A DNA stretch of 64,000 nt from Paracoccus sp. Z118 (GCF_019061185.1 NZ_JAHQZU010000004.1:1-64000), one strand, 5' to 3'. Positions 30,269-41,820 are shown, counted from the stretch's first letter. Notes: generated from the sequence alone by a model not told the origin. Numbers and translations: made by a program.

Positions 30269-31174
30269 TTACAGCCCCGCGCCCTCGTCCGCGCCGATCA
30301 TCAGATTGAGGTTCTGCACCGCCGCCCCCGACGCGCCCTTGCCGAGATTGTCCAGCACCGCCACCAGCACCGCCACGCCGTGCTCGTCGCTGCCATGGAC
30401 TGACAGCTCGATCCTGTTGGTGTCGTTCAGCGTCGTCGGCACCACGCGGGCTTGCGGGTCCACAACCTTGACGAACCGCGCGCCGCCGTAATGGGCGGCC
30501 AGCGCGTCCCGCAGGTCGGCGATGCGGCGGCCGTTCAGGTGCAGCGGGATCTGCACCGCCATCCCTTGGGCGAAATCGCCCACCGAAGGCGCGAAGACCG
30601 GGCGTGCGGTCAGGCCGGACTGGACCATGATCTCGGGCAGGTGCTTGTGCGCCTGCGCCAGCGCATAGACGAAGAAATCGGGCGCGGCGCCGGATTCGTA
30701 TTCCGCGATCAGCTCCTTGCCGCCGCCCGTATAGCCGCTGACGGCGTTGATGCTGAGCGGCTCGTCCGCCGCGATCAGACCCGCCCGCACCAGCGGCGCG
30801 GCCAAGGCGATCGCTCCCGTCGAATAGCAGCCGGGATTCGACACCAGCCGGGCGCCGGGCAGCGCGGCGCGGGTCCCGGCCGAGAGTTCGGGGAAGCCGT
30901 AGAGCCAGCCATCGGCGACCCGATGCGCGGTCGAGGCGTCGATGATCCGCACCGGCAGCCCCTCGGCCAGCGCGACCGCCTCGCGGGCGGCGGCATCGGG
31001 CAGGCAGAGGATGGCGACATCGGCGGCCTCGAGCGCCTCGCGGCGGGCGGCGGGGTCCTTGCGGCGGGCGGGGTCCGGCTGCACCAGGTCGATGTCGGCG
31101 CGGCGTTCCAGCCGCTCGCGGATCTGCAGCCCGGTCGTGCCTGCTTCACCGTCGATGAACACCTTGTGCGCCAT
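30269..31174 (-). CDS. argC: N-acetyl-gamma-glutamyl-phosphate reductase (type 2)
   Basis: A 301-residue enzyme of arginine biosynthesis that reduces N-acetylglutamyl phosphate with NADPH. It starts MAHKVFIDGEAGTTGLQIRERL (NAD(P)-binding motif) and has the catalytic Cys in NPGCYSTGAIAL. The type 2 (short) form fits the length. It stands alone without other arg genes in the window. Confidence 0.93.
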   Translation of the reverse strand: MAHKVFIDGEAGTTGLQIRERLERRADIDLVQPDPARRKDPAARREALEAADVAILCLPDAAAREAVALAEGLPVRIIDASTAHRVADGWLYGFPELSAGTRAALPGARLVSNPGCYSTGAIALAAPLVRAGLIAADEPLSINAVSGYTGGGKELIAEYESGAAPDFFVYALAQAHKHLPEIMVQSGLTARPVFAPSVGDFAQGMAVQIPLHLNGRRIADLRDALAAHYGGARFVKVVDPQARVVPTTLNDTNRIELSVHGSDEHGVAVLVAVLDNLGKGASGAAVQNLNLMIGADEGAGL

Positions 31175-31223
31175 GATCCATTCCCCTTCTGACTGCCGTG
31201 CCTAGATATCGGTCCCCGCCCGC

Positions 31224-31255
31224 CAAAGAAAAGGCCCCGGTGCGAAACCGGGGCC
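31224..31255 (-). terminator. Intrinsic terminator after the response regulator
   Basis: Minus-strand reading: 9-bp stem (31247-31255 with 31233-31241), 5-nt loop, then TTTTCTTT. It lies about 110 bp past the response-regulator stop and before argC, separating the two genes. Confidence 0.85.
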
Positions 31256-31362
31256 AGTCAGGGAGGGAGGGAAGAGAGAGAGTTGTGGCCGCATCCCCGG
31301 ACCACTGGGCTTCGTGGCCTCAACCCGGCGGTGCGGCAAAGGTTCCCGCGCCGGTGCAACTA

Positions 31363-32049
31363 TCACGCGACAAGCCGATAGCCGCCGCTTTCCGTCACCA
31401 GCAGCCGTGCGTTCGAGGGATCGGGCTCGATCTTCTGCCGCAGGCGGTAGATGTGGGTTTCCAGCGTATGGGTCGTCACGCCGGCATTGTAACCCCAGAC
31501 CTCGTGCAGCAGCACATCGCGCGGCACCACCCCGTCCTGCGCGCGATACAGGAACTTGAGGATGTTGGTTTCCTTCTCGGTCAGGCGGATCTTGCGGTCC
31601 TTGGCGTCGGTCAGCAGCTTCATCGACGGCTTGAAGGTATAGGGGCCAAGCTGGAAGATCGCGTCTTCCGACTGCTCATGCGTGCGCAGCTGCGCCCGCA
31701 GGCGGGCCAGAAGCACCGGGAACTTGAACGGCTTGGTGATGTAGTCGTTGGCCCCCGAATCGAGACCCAGAATCGTGTCCGCGTCGGTGTCGTGCCCGGT
31801 CAGCATGACCACGGGGCATTTCACCCCCTGCTTGCGCAGCCGCTTGCACAGCTCGCGCCCGTCCGTGTCGGGCAGGCCCACGTCCAGCACCACCAGATCG
31901 AAGATCGCGCCCTTGGTCTTTTCGACCGCCTCGGCGCCGGTGGCGGCTTCGAACACGTCGAAATCCTCGGTCTCGACCAGCTGCTCGGCCAGCGCCTCGC
32001 GCAGGTCGTCCTCGTCGTCCACCAGCAGGATCTTCTTCAGACCGGCCAT
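31363..32049 (-). CDS. OmpR/PhoB-family response regulator
   Basis: A 228-residue regulator. The receiver domain has DDEDD, the phosphoacceptor Asp in LVVLDVGLPD, and the conserved Lys in ITKPFKFPVLLARLR. The C-terminal winged helix has TEKETNILKFLYR and THTLETHIYRLRQKIEPDP. No sensor kinase is adjacent, so it is an orphan in this window. Target genes are unknown. Confidence 0.92.
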   Translation of the reverse strand: MAGLKKILLVDDEDDLREALAEQLVETEDFDVFEAATGAEAVEKTKGAIFDLVVLDVGLPDTDGRELCKRLRKQGVKCPVVMLTGHDTDADTILGLDSGANDYITKPFKFPVLLARLRAQLRTHEQSEDAIFQLGPYTFKPSMKLLTDAKDRKIRLTEKETNILKFLYRAQDGVVPRDVLLHEVWGYNAGVTTHTLETHIYRLRQKIEPDPSNARLLVTESGGYRLVA

Positions 32050-32182
32050 GTCAGCCTCCGTTCACTTGCGTTTGAGCGGAAGGTGAGGGCAGCGCGCATC
32101 GCGGTCCAGCATGTTGCCATATTTCTCACATGCAGTTGTCCCACAGGCCCGTTATGTTACGGATTGTTTCAGAAGGAAGCCG

Positions 32183-33244
32183 ATGTCGCTGATCCCCACC
32201 CTCGCCGAAACCGCCGCCCGCGCCCGCACCGACCTGCGAGTCGGGCTGCCCGTGGTGATCGGCGGCCATCTGACGGCGGCGGTCGAGACGCTGACCCCCG
32301 CGCGGCTGGCCGACCTGCGCGCCGCCGGCCCCGCCGTGCTGGCGATCACCGGCCGCCGGGCCGAGACGCTGAAGGCCCGCGCTTATGACGGCGATCTGGC
32401 CCGCGTGCGGCTGGACGGCGATGCGGACGTGCCGTGGCTCAGGGCGGTCGCGGACCCCTCGGGCGATCTGATGACGCCGATGAAGGGGCCGTTCTTCACC
32501 GAACGCGGCGGCGACGTGACCGCCCACCGCGCCGCGCTGGGGCTGGCGAAGTCGGCGCAGCTTCTGCCCGCGCTGGTGATGGTGCCGGTGGAGGGCGCCC
32601 CTCCCGGCCTGACCACCCTGCCCGCCGGCCCGCTGCTGGCGCAACTGGCGGCCGAGGCGGCGCTGGCCCCCGTCGCCGCCGCCCGCCTGCCGCTGCTGGC
32701 GGCCGAGAACAGCCGGCTGCACATCTTCCGCCCCGATGACGGCGCGTCCGAGCATTACGCGGTCGAGATCGGCAGCCCCCCGCGCGAGCTTCCGGTTCTG
32801 GCGCGGCTCCATTCCGCCTGCTTTACCGGCGACGTGCTGGGCAGCCTCAAATGCGACTGCGGCCCGCAGCTTCACGCCGCGCTGACCGTCATGGGGCGGG
32901 AAGGCGCGGGGGTGCTGCTGTATCTCAACCAGGAGGGGCGCGGGATCGGGCTGGCCAACAAGATGCGCGCCTATGGCTTGCAGAATCAGGGGTTCGACAC
33001 CGTCGAGGCGAACCACCGGCTGGGCTTCGAGGATGACGAGCGCGACTTCCGCCTGGGCGCGGCGATGCTGCGCGAGATGGGGTTTTCGTCCGTGCGGCTG
33101 CTGACCAACAACCCGCGCAAGGTCGCCATGATGCGGGAACACGGGATCGAGGTGGTGGAGCGGGTGCCGCTGATCGTCGGCCGCAACCGCTTCAACGACG
33201 ACTACCTGACGGTGAAGGCCGAAAAATCGGGGCATCTGTTTTGA
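32183..33244 (+). CDS. ribA: GTP cyclohydrolase II (long form)
   Basis: A 353-residue enzyme that opens the imidazole ring of GTP to start riboflavin synthesis. The C-terminal catalytic domain has the zinc site [17 protein letters not shown] and the NQEGRGIGL motif. An N-terminal region of about 150 residues is extra to classic E. coli RibA; it is present in related alphaproteobacteria and looks like a degenerate DHBP-like domain, but its role is unknown. The start at ATG 32183 has an AGAAGGAAG site. Confidence 0.92.
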   Translation: MSLIPTLAETAARARTDLRVGLPVVIGGHLTAAVETLTPARLADLRAAGPAVLAITGRRAETLKARAYDGDLARVRLDGDADVPWLRAVADPSGDLMTPMKGPFFTERGGDVTAHRAALGLAKSAQLLPALVMVPVEGAPPGLTTLPAGPLLAQLAAEAALAPVAAARLPLLAAENSRLHIFRPDDGASEHYAVEIGSPPRELPVLARLHSACFTGDVLGSLKCDCGPQLHAALTVMGREGAGVLLYLNQEGRGIGLANKMRAYGLQNQGFDTVEANHRLGFEDDERDFRLGAAMLREMGFSSVRLLTNNPRKVAMMREHGIEVVERVPLIVGRNRFNDDYLTVKAEKSGHLF

Positions 33245-33753
33245 GTGTGGACGATCTGGTCCTGACGCCCACCGGCGTCCGCTATGCCGGGCGGCTCTGG
33301 CCCTGTTCCATCGGTCGGGGCGGGGTGCGCCGGGACAAGCGCGAGGGGGACGGGGCGACGCCGACAGGCACCCACCGCATCGCCGGGCTGCTGTATCGGC
33401 CCGATCGCCTGCCCCGTCCCGCACCCTGGGCCGAGCCGATCGGGCCCGGCGATCTGTGGTGCGACGCGGCGGACGATCCGGCCTACAATCACCATGTGCG
33501 CGCGCCCTTCGCCGCCAGCCACGAGGATCTGCGCCGGGCCGATCCGCTGTATGATCTGGTGCTGGTCACCGACTGGAACTGGCCCGTTGCCCGCCCCGGC
33601 ATGGGGTCGGCGATCTTCCTGCACCAATGGCGCAGGCCGGGCGCGCCCACGGCGGGCTGCATCGCCTTCGCCCGCCCGCATCTGCACTGGATCGCCGCCC
33701 GCGCTGCGCCGGGAACAAAGGTGATCGTGCCGGAATCCATGGCCGGACGATGA
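33241..33753 (+). CDS. L,D-transpeptidase (YkuD) family protein without signal peptide
   Basis: A 170-residue YkuD-type domain. The active-site region is [18 protein letters not shown] with the catalytic Cys in TAGCI and a His before it. No signal peptide or membrane segment is seen at the N-terminus, which is unusual for a peptidoglycan cross-linking enzyme; it could be export-independent or do other chemistry. The start is a TTG overlapping the ribA stop (TTGA). Confidence 0.82.
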   Translation: MSVDDLVLTPTGVRYAGRLWPCSIGRGGVRRDKREGDGATPTGTHRIAGLLYRPDRLPRPAPWAEPIGPGDLWCDAADDPAYNHHVRAPFAASHEDLRRADPLYDLVLVTDWNWPVARPGMGSAIFLHQWRRPGAPTAGCIAFARPHLHWIAARAAPGTKVIVPESMAGR

Positions 33754-33778
33754 CCCCGCCCCGCCAGAAGAAGCCCTG

Positions 33779-34780
33779 ATGCGCACCGCGCTCGTCACCG
33801 GGGCCGCGGGCTTCATCGGGTTCCATCTCTCGCGGCTGCTGCTGGACGAAGGCTGGCGCGTCGTCGGGCTGGACAGCCACAACGACTATTACGACCCCGC
33901 GCTGAAGGCCGCCCGCGAAGCCCGGCTGGCGGCCAGCCCGGCCTACCGCGCCGTGCGCGGAAAGGTCGAAACGCCAGGCCTGCTGACGGACATCCTCGCC
34001 GCCGAGCGTCCCGAGGCGGTCGTCCACCTCGCCGCGCAGGCGGGGGTGCGCCATTCCATCGAGAACCCGCGCGCTTATGTCGCGGCGAACCTGCTCGGCA
34101 CCTTCGAGCTGCTGGAGGCCGCCCGCGCCCATCCGCCCGCGCATCTGCTGCTCGCCTCGACCAGCAGCGTCTATGGCGCGAACACGAAAATGCCGTATCG
34201 CGAGACGGACAAGGCCGACACGCAGATGTCGTTCTATGCCGCCACCAAGAAATCGACCGAGGCGCTGGCCCATTCCCATGCCCATCTGTTCGGGCTGCCG
34301 GTGACGATGTTCCGCTTCTTCACCGTCTATGGCCCGTGGGGACGGCCCGACATGGCGCCGTCGCTGTTCACCAGCGCGATCCTCGACGGGCGGCCGATCA
34401 AGGTCTTCAACCACGGCGACATGAAGCGCGACTTCACCTTCGTCGCCGATCTCGTGCGCGCGATCCGCCTGCTGGTGGACGTGCCGCCGGGCGATGTCCC
34501 TGCGGGCGCTTTCGACAGCCTTTCGCCGGTCGCGCCGTTCCGGGTCGTCAATATCGGCAACGGCGCGCCGGTGCGGCTGCTGGACTTCATCGCCGCCATC
34601 GAGGCGGCGACGGGCCGCCGGGCCGAGCGGCAGCTGCTGCCGATCCAGCCGGGCGACGTGCCCGCGACATGGGCCGACACGACGCTTCTGCGCGGGCTGA
34701 CCGGCTATGCCCCCGCCACCGACATCGCCGAGGGCGTCCGGCTTTATGTCGAGTGGTTCCGCGACTACTATCGGCCCTGA
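33779..34780 (+). CDS. NAD-dependent sugar epimerase (UDP-glucuronate 4-epimerase type)
   Basis: A 333-residue short-chain dehydrogenase-type epimerase. It has the NAD motif TGAAGFIGFHLSRLL, SSVYGANTKMPY, and the catalytic YxxxK (FYAATKKSTEAL) with SSS upstream. It is closest in feel to UDP-glucuronate epimerases that make UDP-galacturonate for surface polysaccharides. A ribosome site AGAAGAAG precedes ATG 33779. No other polysaccharide genes are adjacent. Confidence 0.87.
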   Translation: MRTALVTGAAGFIGFHLSRLLLDEGWRVVGLDSHNDYYDPALKAAREARLAASPAYRAVRGKVETPGLLTDILAAERPEAVVHLAAQAGVRHSIENPRAYVAANLLGTFELLEAARAHPPAHLLLASTSSVYGANTKMPYRETDKADTQMSFYAATKKSTEALAHSHAHLFGLPVTMFRFFTVYGPWGRPDMAPSLFTSAILDGRPIKVFNHGDMKRDFTFVADLVRAIRLLVDVPPGDVPAGAFDSLSPVAPFRVVNIGNGAPVRLLDFIAAIEAATGRRAERQLLPIQPGDVPATWADTTLLRGLTGYAPATDIAEGVRLYVEWFRDYYRP

Positions 34781-34805
34781 CCGCCGCAGCCGAAAGTGTC
34801 CCGCC

Positions 34806-35417
34806 ATGCCCATGCCGTTCCGGGTCATCATCGGCCTTTGCGTCGCGGTCGAGGCCGCGCTGACGCTCGCCGGCCTGCTGGGCTTTCCGGCGCTGCGGCA
34901 GGTGGCGTTCCTCTATGGCGGGTTCTTTGCGCAGCTTCTGGACAGCTGGCACGGCCTCTTTCCCGGCCAGCCGATCACCATGTTCGTCACCTACGGCTTC
35001 CTTCATGCCGGGCTGCTGCACCTCGGGATGAACATGCTGGCGCTGGCGCAACTGGCGCAGGAGCTTGCCCGCGTCATGTCAGGCCGCGCGATGCTGCTGG
35101 TCTATGGCGTCTCGCAGATCGCGGCGGCGCTCGCGCAGGCGTGGCTCGCGCCCGGCGGGGCGGTGATGGTGGGGGCGTCGGGGGCCGTCTTCGGGCTGGC
35201 CGGGGCGCTGATCGCCTATGGCTTCGTCGCGCTGCGGCGGCGGAACCAGCCCATGGGGCCGCTGATCCGCTCGGCCGCGGTTCTGGTCGCGCTGAACGTG
35301 GCGCTGGCGCTGATGGTGCCGCAGATCGCCTGGCAGGCGCATCTGGGCGGGGCGGTGGCGGGCGCGCTGATGGGGCTGGCCTATGCGGCGCGCGGGCCGC
35401 GCAGGCGGCGGAGGTGA
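34806..35417 (+). CDS. Rhomboid-family intramembrane serine protease
   Basis: A 203-residue membrane protein with about six transmembrane segments. It has the catalytic Ser in GASGAVFGLAGAL and the catalytic His in WQAHLGGAVAGALMG, and an upstream LHLGMNMLALAQL, typical of rhomboids. The start at ATG 34806 (or 34812) is chosen because the sequence upstream is shared with the previous gene. Substrates are unknown. It is convergent with katE. Confidence 0.88.
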   Translation: MPMPFRVIIGLCVAVEAALTLAGLLGFPALRQVAFLYGGFFAQLLDSWHGLFPGQPITMFVTYGFLHAGLLHLGMNMLALAQLAQELARVMSGRAMLLVYGVSQIAAALAQAWLAPGGAVMVGASGAVFGLAGALIAYGFVALRRRNQPMGPLIRSAAVLVALNVALALMVPQIAWQAHLGGAVAGALMGLAYAARGPRRRRR

Positions 35418-35465
35418 GCGGGGCGGGCGCGGAACGCCGGCCCCCTTTCAACGCATCGCTTCGGG

Positions 35466-37646
35466 TCAGTGCTGCATCCAGGTCTTCTTCTCGCGCGCCC
35501 AGTTGCGTTCGCAGAGCAGCTTGACCAGCTGATCCGGCGAGCTCGCAGCCATGACGAAATCGTCCGGCTCGACATTCGCCTTCTGAAGCAGCGGCATCGC
35601 CTCGTCGGTCGCGGCGATGGCCTTGAGATGGGCAAAGGCGTCCGACACCCAGTCCACCGCCGGCTTGTGGCCCATCAGCTGCTGGCACCCCGCCTCGGAC
35701 GCGACCACCGCCACCGCGTCGAAGACGGTCGAGGGCTGCCCGTCGATCAGCCCGTCGGCCGGCAGTTGCTTGCCGCTGGCAAGCTTCGGCCCCGCCACCT
35801 TGTCCGAGACGACCATCACCGCCGCGCCAGCCGCCTCGGCCGCCGATTTCAGCGCCTCGACGATCCGGCCGTCCGCGCCGTCGGTCACGAGGATGCCCAG
35901 CTTGCGCCCCTTGGGCGTGCGCTTGTCCTTCTGGATCGACAGCTCGGGCGAGGGCGGCACCTTCACCGCCGGTTTCGCCGCCGGCGCGGCCTTGGGCAGG
36001 TCCATCCCCAAACCGGCGGCCACCCGCCGCGCCAGATCCTCATCGACATTGAGAAGCTGCGAAAGCTGCCGCTCGCGGATATGCGGCATCTCGCATTTCG
36101 ACAGCTCGAAGATGAAGGCGCTGACGATGTGGCCCTGCTCGACCTCGCTCTGCGACAGGTAGAACTGCCGCGTCTGGGTGAAATGGTCCGCGAAACGCTC
36201 GGCCCGGACCCGCAGCTTCGCGGTCGGCTCGTTGCCCAGCTCGTCCAGCAGGGCAATGGTGCGGAAGCCGTGATCGACATCGACGCGCGGGCCGGACGGC
36301 TCGCCCCCCTCGGCCAGCGAGTTCGGCTCGTAATTCGCGCGGCCCTTGGGGATCTGCGTCTGCATCATCCCGTCGCGGTGGAAGTTGCGCATCGGGCAGC
36401 GCGGCGCGTTGATCGGGATCTGGTGGAAGTTGGTCGTCCCCAGCCGCGATTTCTGCGTGTCGAGATAGCTGAACAGCCGCCCCTGCAGCAGCGGGTCGTT
36501 GGAGAAGTCGATCCCCGGCGGAACGTTGGTGGGCAGGAAGGCGACCTGCTCGGTTTCCGCGAAGAAATTGTCGGGGTTGCGGTTCAGTTGCAGCGTGCCG
36601 ATGAACTCGATCGGCACGTCCTCTTCCGGGATCAGCTTGGTCGCGTCCAGCACGTCATAGGGCTGGGCGGCGGCGAATTTCTCGTCGAACACCTGAATGC
36701 CAAGATCCCATTCGGGATAGTCGCCCCGGTCGATCGATTCCCACAGGTCGCGGCGGTTGAAATCGGGATCGGCACCGGAAATCTTGACTGCCTCGTCCCA
36801 CAGCAGCGACTGCATCCCAAGGCGGGGCTTCCAGTGAAACTTGACGAAGCTGACCTGATCGCGGTCGTTCACCAGATGGAAGGTGTGGACGCCGAACCCC
36901 TCCATCATGCGGAAGCTGCGGGGGATGGCGCGATCGGACATCAGCCACATCACCATGTGCTGGTTTTCGGGCACCAGCGAGACGAAATCCCAGAACGTGT
37001 CATGGGCCGAGGCCGCCTGCGGCATCATCCGGTCCTGCTCGGGCTTCACCGCGTGGACGATGTCGGGAAACTTGATCGCGTCCTGGATGAAGAACGGCGC
37101 GAAGTTGTTGGCGACGAGGTCCCAGTTGCCTTCCTCGGTATAGAGCTTGGTGGCGAAGCCGCGCACGTCGCGGGGCGTGTCCTTGGACCCCTTCGACCCC
37201 GCCACGGTCGAGAAGCGGGTGAAGGTGTCGCAGCTGTTGCCCTTCTTCTGGAACAGCGCGGCGCGGGTCAGTTCGGGGATGGCGCGGGTCACGGTGAAGG
37301 TGCCGTGCGCGCCCGAGCCGCGGGCATGGACGATCCGTTCCGGGATGCGCTCGTGGTCGAAGTGGAAGATCTTCTCGCGCAGCACGAAGTCTTCCAGCAG
37401 CGTCGGCCCGCGCGATCCTGCCTTCAGGCTGTTCTGGTTGTCGCTGATCGGCACGCCGAAATTGGTGGTGAGGCGGCCCTTGCGGTCGGTCGTGGTCTCC
37501 TGCGGCTCGCCGCCCTTGCCGACCTGCTGGCGATAGGCCGCATCGACCGCGTCGCTGTTCGAGCCCTTCTGCAACGAAGCCGCTTCGGTGGGGTTCGCTG
37601 ACTTCAGCTGGGCGGGGGGCAGGGGTTTGCCGTCCTTGGTGGTCAT
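35466..37646 (-). CDS. katE: Large-subunit catalase (HPII/KatE type)
   Basis: A 726-residue catalase that decomposes hydrogen peroxide. The catalytic His107 is in [11 protein letters not shown], Asn in VANNFAPFF, and the heme Tyr in [10 protein letters not shown]. The last 150 residues form the class I glutaminase/DJ-1-like flavodoxin-fold domain found in large-subunit catalases ([12 protein letters not shown]). It is probably stress-induced. The 335-bp gap upstream contains a direct repeat. Confidence 0.95.
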   Translation of the reverse strand: MTTKDGKPLPPAQLKSANPTEAASLQKGSNSDAVDAAYRQQVGKGGEPQETTTDRKGRLTTNFGVPISDNQNSLKAGSRGPTLLEDFVLREKIFHFDHERIPERIVHARGSGAHGTFTVTRAIPELTRAALFQKKGNSCDTFTRFSTVAGSKGSKDTPRDVRGFATKLYTEEGNWDLVANNFAPFFIQDAIKFPDIVHAVKPEQDRMMPQAASAHDTFWDFVSLVPENQHMVMWLMSDRAIPRSFRMMEGFGVHTFHLVNDRDQVSFVKFHWKPRLGMQSLLWDEAVKISGADPDFNRRDLWESIDRGDYPEWDLGIQVFDEKFAAAQPYDVLDATKLIPEEDVPIEFIGTLQLNRNPDNFFAETEQVAFLPTNVPPGIDFSNDPLLQGRLFSYLDTQKSRLGTTNFHQIPINAPRCPMRNFHRDGMMQTQIPKGRANYEPNSLAEGGEPSGPRVDVDHGFRTIALLDELGNEPTAKLRVRAERFADHFTQTRQFYLSQSEVEQGHIVSAFIFELSKCEMPHIRERQLSQLLNVDEDLARRVAAGLGMDLPKAAPAAKPAVKVPPSPELSIQKDKRTPKGRKLGILVTDGADGRIVEALKSAAEAAGAAVMVVSDKVAGPKLASGKQLPADGLIDGQPSTVFDAVAVVASEAGCQQLMGHKPAVDWVSDAFAHLKAIAATDEAMPLLQKANVEPDDFVMAASSPDQLVKLLCERNWAREKKTWMQH

Positions 37647-37981
37647 CGCTTGCTTCCTCTCTGTCGGTGGCGGTCCGGCGAGAGTCGGCGCGACGCCCGC
37701 GCCAAGGCTCGCGCGGCCGTGCGGATCACATGGCGGGTTGGCGGTCCGGCGAGCGGGAAGGCCCCGATCGGCTGCAGCGCAGATGCACGATTAACCCTCC
37801 CGCCCCGTTGGCAGGCAGGGAACACGCGGGCGCGCGCGGGGGTTCCGGCGTGCCGCGCGGCTTCACATTAATCAGCGGCGAGGCGCGCGGCTGCGAGCCG
37901 TGGATTGCAGATGCGAGAGGCGGGTCACACCGCTGCCGCGCCAAGCACCATGTGCGCGAGAGCGCCCCGCCCCGGCGCCGG
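37647..37981. other. Intergenic region between katE and ftsK
   Basis: This 335-bp gap lies upstream of katE and downstream of ftsK. I see no gene in it. It contains a 15-bp direct repeat, TGGCGGTCCGGCGAG, at 37668-37682 and 37739-37753 (71 bp apart), which could be regulatory for katE. No clear promoter or terminator was identified. Confidence 0.4.
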
Positions 37982-40636
37982 TCACACCTCCGGCACCAGC
38001 ACCTCGCGCTTGCCGACATGGTTGGCGCTGCTGACGACGCCCTGATCCTCCATCTGCTCCACCAGACGCGCGGCCTTGTTGTAGCCGATGGCCAGCTTGC
38101 GCTGGATGTAGCTGGTCGAGCATTTGCGGTCCTTGGCGACGATCGCCACCGCCATGTCGTAAAGCTGGTCGTCCGAGTTGTCGCCGCCGAGGCCCAGCAC
38201 CGCGTCGATGTCCGAGGCGACGTCATCCTCGGGCCCTTCCACGACGCCCGACATGTAGCTGGGCGGGCCGAAGGATTTGAGGTGGTTCACCACTTCCTCG
38301 ACTTCCTCGTCGGACACGAACGGCCCGTGAACGCGGGTGATGCGGCTGCCGCCGGCCATGTAGAGCATGTCGCCCATCCCCAGCAGCTGCTCGGCCCCCT
38401 GCTCGCCGAGGATGGTGCGCGAGTCGATCTTCGACGTGACCTGAAAGCTGATCCGGGTCGGGAAGTTGGCCTTGATCGTGCCTGTGATCACATCGACGGA
38501 CGGACGCTGCGTCGCCATGACGATGTGGATGCCCGACGCCCGCGCCATCTGCGCGAGGCGCTGGATGCAGGCCTCGATCTCTTTCCCCGCGACCATCATC
38601 AGGTCGGCCATCTCGTCCACGATGACGACGATATAGGGGAAGGCTTCGGGCTGGAACTCCTCGGTCTCGAAGACGGGCTCACCGGTATCCTCGTCGAAGC
38701 CGGTCTGCATGGTGCGGCGGAACAGCTCGCCCTTGTCCAGCGCCTCGCGGACGCGGCCGTTATAGCCTTCGATGTTGCGCACGCCCATCTTGGACATCTT
38801 GCGATAGCGTTCCTCCATCTCCGACACGACCCATTTGAGGGCCACGACGGCCTTCTTGGGGTCGGTCACGACGGGGGACAGCAGATGCGGGATGCCGTCA
38901 TAGACGCTGAGTTCCAGCATCTTGGGGTCGATCATGATGAGCCGGCATTCCTCGGGCGTCAGCTTGTAGAGCAGGCTGAGGATCATCGTGTTGATGGCGA
39001 CCGACTTCCCCGAGCCCGTGGTCCCCGCGATCAGCAGATGCGGCATCTTGGCGAGGTTCGCCACCACCGGCTCGCCGCCGATGTCCTTGCCGAGCGCCAG
39101 CGGCAGCGGCATGGACGAGTCCCCGAAGGCGCGCGCAGCGAGGATTTCCCGCAGCACCACCTTTTCGCGGCGCTGGTTCGGCAGTTCGATCCCGATGACC
39201 GTCCGCCCCGGCACCGTGGAGACACGCGCCGACAGCGCCGACATGGACCGGGCGATGTCGTCCGACAGGCCGATCACCCGGCTGGCCTTCAGCCCCGGCG
39301 CGGGCTCCAGCTCATACAGCGTGACCACCGGGCCGGGATGGACGGCGGTGATCTGGCCCTTGACGCCGTAATCGTCCAGCACCGCCTCCAGCATCCGGGC
39401 GTTTTCCATCAGCGCCTCTTCGCTGGGCGTGTGCCGCTCGACGGTCGAGGGCGAGGCGAGCAGCGCAAGCGGCGGGCGTTCGTAATGCGGCGCGGTGCTG
39501 TCGAATTCGAGGCCGGGCTGCGCCTCGCTGCGCGCCTGTTTCGAGGGCGCGGGCTTGCGCATCGGCGGCACGACCACCCGCTCGCGGTCCGCGCCGAAGG
39601 GCTCGGGCACGGCGGGCTCGGCCGCCTCGTCGGGGCGGTTGCGGCCCAGACGCGCGGTCAGCGCCGACAGCGCCGCGCGGGTGCCGCCCTGCGACGACCG
39701 GGCGCTGATCGCGTCGGTGATCCGGCTGTTGATCTCGTCCTGCGAGGGTGCCTCGTCGTCATCCTCGTAGCTGCGGAAGTTGTCCACCAGTTCCGACTCG
39801 GGCTCCGGCGTCTCCTCGGGCGGGGCCCCCAGCCGATAACGACCCAGCAGCCGGCCCGCGCGGGGGCGGGCGGTGTCCTCGTCGGGCAGCGCGACCTCGG
39901 CGCCCGCGGCGGCCGCCGTCCTTGCCCGACGCTCCTGCGCGCGGCGGCGCAGCGCCTGCGCGGCGGCGACCGAGCCGCCCACGCCGCGCCCGACCGCGAT
40001 CCGCGCCAGATCGAAGGCGGTCCGCAGCCCGTCCAGCAGGAAGCGCCCGATGGCCGTGGCCTCTCCCCTGGAAAAGCCCAGCGTGAAGGCCGTGAACGCC
40101 ACCGCACCGATCGCCACCAGCAGCGCGAGGACCTTGATGGCGACGGATGCCTTCAGCGGCACCAGCCCCAGCATCGCGCCCATCAGCATGTCGCCCAGAT
40201 GCCCGCCGAGGCCGAAGCTTTCCGTCCAGCCCGGCGGCGGCACGATCGAGGTGGCATAGACCGACACCAGCACCATCGCGATGGGCAGGAACACGGCCCG
40301 CATCAGCCGCTCCTCGCCGCGATGCAGGATCAGCCGCAGGCCCCAGCCGATCGCGCCGACCGACAGCATGTAGCTGCCGTAGCCGGTGATCATGAACAGC
40401 GCCGACGAGACATAGGCGCCGATCCCGCCCAGCAGGTTCCGCGCCGGGGCGTCGGTCGCGGACTGGAAGCTGGGGTCTTCGGGCGAATGGCTCAGCAGCA
40501 TCATCGCGATCAGCACGCCGAGGGCGATCAGCAGCGCGCCGGCCAACTCCTTGCCGCGCCGTTCAAGGGCGGCCTGCGTGGACTGGTCGAACAGGGGGTT
40601 GCGTTGTTTCGCCTGCCAGCTTGCCATCGGCGTCAT
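37982..40636 (-). CDS. ftsK: DNA translocase FtsK
   Basis: An 884-residue translocase that pumps chromosome termini through the closing septum and activates XerCD. It has an N-terminal membrane domain with four segments, a proline/acid-rich linker, the motor domain with Walker A GTTGSGKS (about residue 540) and Walker [11 protein letters not shown] (about 665), and the gamma winged-helix domain at the C-terminus (residues 820-884). The start overlaps the stop of the aminotransferase (ATGA). Confidence 0.96.
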   Translation of the reverse strand: MTPMASWQAKQRNPLFDQSTQAALERRGKELAGALLIALGVLIAMMLLSHSPEDPSFQSATDAPARNLLGGIGAYVSSALFMITGYGSYMLSVGAIGWGLRLILHRGEERLMRAVFLPIAMVLVSVYATSIVPPPGWTESFGLGGHLGDMLMGAMLGLVPLKASVAIKVLALLVAIGAVAFTAFTLGFSRGEATAIGRFLLDGLRTAFDLARIAVGRGVGGSVAAAQALRRRAQERRARTAAAAGAEVALPDEDTARPRAGRLLGRYRLGAPPEETPEPESELVDNFRSYEDDDEAPSQDEINSRITDAISARSSQGGTRAALSALTARLGRNRPDEAAEPAVPEPFGADRERVVVPPMRKPAPSKQARSEAQPGLEFDSTAPHYERPPLALLASPSTVERHTPSEEALMENARMLEAVLDDYGVKGQITAVHPGPVVTLYELEPAPGLKASRVIGLSDDIARSMSALSARVSTVPGRTVIGIELPNQRREKVVLREILAARAFGDSSMPLPLALGKDIGGEPVVANLAKMPHLLIAGTTGSGKSVAINTMILSLLYKLTPEECRLIMIDPKMLELSVYDGIPHLLSPVVTDPKKAVVALKWVVSEMEERYRKMSKMGVRNIEGYNGRVREALDKGELFRRTMQTGFDEDTGEPVFETEEFQPEAFPYIVVIVDEMADLMMVAGKEIEACIQRLAQMARASGIHIVMATQRPSVDVITGTIKANFPTRISFQVTSKIDSRTILGEQGAEQLLGMGDMLYMAGGSRITRVHGPFVSDEEVEEVVNHLKSFGPPSYMSGVVEGPEDDVASDIDAVLGLGGDNSDDQLYDMAVAIVAKDRKCSTSYIQRKLAIGYNKAARLVEQMEDQGVVSSANHVGKREVLVPEV

Positions 40637-41820
40637 CCCTCCCCGTAGAGCAAATCGCGGATGCGGGTGAGCGCCTCTTCGGTCTCTCCCGCCGGTCCCA
40701 CCAGCGCCACGCGGATGAAGCCGGCGCCGGGGTTGCGTCCGTCCACCTCGCGCGACAGATACGCGCCGGGCAGCACCTGCACCCCCGCCTCGGACCAGAG
40801 CCGCCGGGCCGCCGCCTCGCCGTCATCCACCGGGAGCCACAGGAAGAACCCGCCTTCTGGCGGCAGATAGCCGGGGACATTGCCGAGAATGCGGTCGGCG
40901 ATGGCGTATTTTTCCTGATAGAGCGCGCGGCTTTCGGTGACGTGATCCTCGTCGGCCCAGGCGACTTCCGCCACCCGCTGCATCGGCAGCGGCAGCGGCG
41001 CGCCCGCATAGCTGCGCAGCACCCGGAAGCGGGCGATATTCTCCGCCGATCCCGCCGCGAAGCCCGCCCGCAGCCCCGGCAGATTCGAGCGTTTCGACAG
41101 CGAGTTGAACATCACCACGCGGCCCGCCAGACCCATTGCCTCGGCCACGGCCAGCGCGCCGGTGGGCGGGGTGTCGCGCCAGATCTCGGAATAGCACTCG
41201 TCCGCGAAGATCAGGAAATCGTGCTTTTCGGCCAACGCGATCAACGTCTCAAGATAGTCGCGGTCCGCCACCGTTCCCTGCGGGTTGGCGGGCGAGCAGA
41301 TGTAGCAGATCGCGGTGGCGTCCAGCGTCGCGGCATCCAGACCGGCGAAATCGGGCAGATGGCCGGTCTCGGCGGTCGCCGGGACATAGACCGGCCGTGC
41401 GCCCACCGCGGCAGCGGCGACGGCATAGACCTGATAGAACGGGTTGGGGATCAGCACCGCCGGCTGGCCGCCGTTCTTGGTTTCCGGGCACAGCGCCAGC
41501 GCGGCGTTGAACAACCCCTCGCGGGTGCCGTTCAGGGCGGTGATGCGATCCGTGCCCACCTCGATGCCGTGGCGGCGCTTCAGCCAGCCCGAGATCGCGG
41601 CCAGCAGCTCGGGCGTGCCCTCGTTGGGGGGATACTTGGCCAGCTCCCCCACGGTTCTCGCCACGGTGGGCGCAACGAAATCGGGGATCGCATGGCGCGG
41701 CTCGCCGATGGTCATCACGACGGGCGCGACGCCCGCAGGCGGGGTCAGGTCGGCCAGAAGCCGGCGAAGACGCGGGAACGCGTAATCGGGCAGGTTCGAG
41801 AACCGCTCGGGATATGCCAT
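40633..41820 (-). CDS. dapC: PLP-dependent aminotransferase, DapC type
   Basis: A 395-residue class I/II aminotransferase closest to N-succinyldiaminopimelate aminotransferase of lysine and peptidoglycan precursor synthesis. The PLP-binding Lys lies in [15 protein letters not shown]; other motifs are [19 protein letters not shown] and DECYSEIW. It is coupled to ftsK by a 4-base overlap. Substrate is inferred from family similarity, so the symbol is tentative. Confidence 0.8.
   Translation of the reverse strand: MAYPERFSNLPDYAFPRLRRLLADLTPPAGVAPVVMTIGEPRHAIPDFVAPTVARTVGELAKYPPNEGTPELLAAISGWLKRRHGIEVGTDRITALNGTREGLFNAALALCPETKNGGQPAVLIPNPFYQVYAVAAAAVGARPVYVPATAETGHLPDFAGLDAATLDATAICYICSPANPQGTVADRDYLETLIALAEKHDFLIFADECYSEIWRDTPPTGALAVAEAMGLAGRVVMFNSLSKRSNLPGLRAGFAAGSAENIARFRVLRSYAGAPLPLPMQRVAEVAWADEDHVTESRALYQEKYAIADRILGNVPGYLPPEGGFFLWLPVDDGEAAARRLWSEAGVQVLPGAYLSREVDGRNPGAGFIRVALVGPAGETEEALTRIRDLLYGEG

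Noticed and set aside
35469..40648. Long plus-strand frames opposite katE and ftsK
   Set aside because: Antisense of identified genes, low-complexity composition, no start signals.
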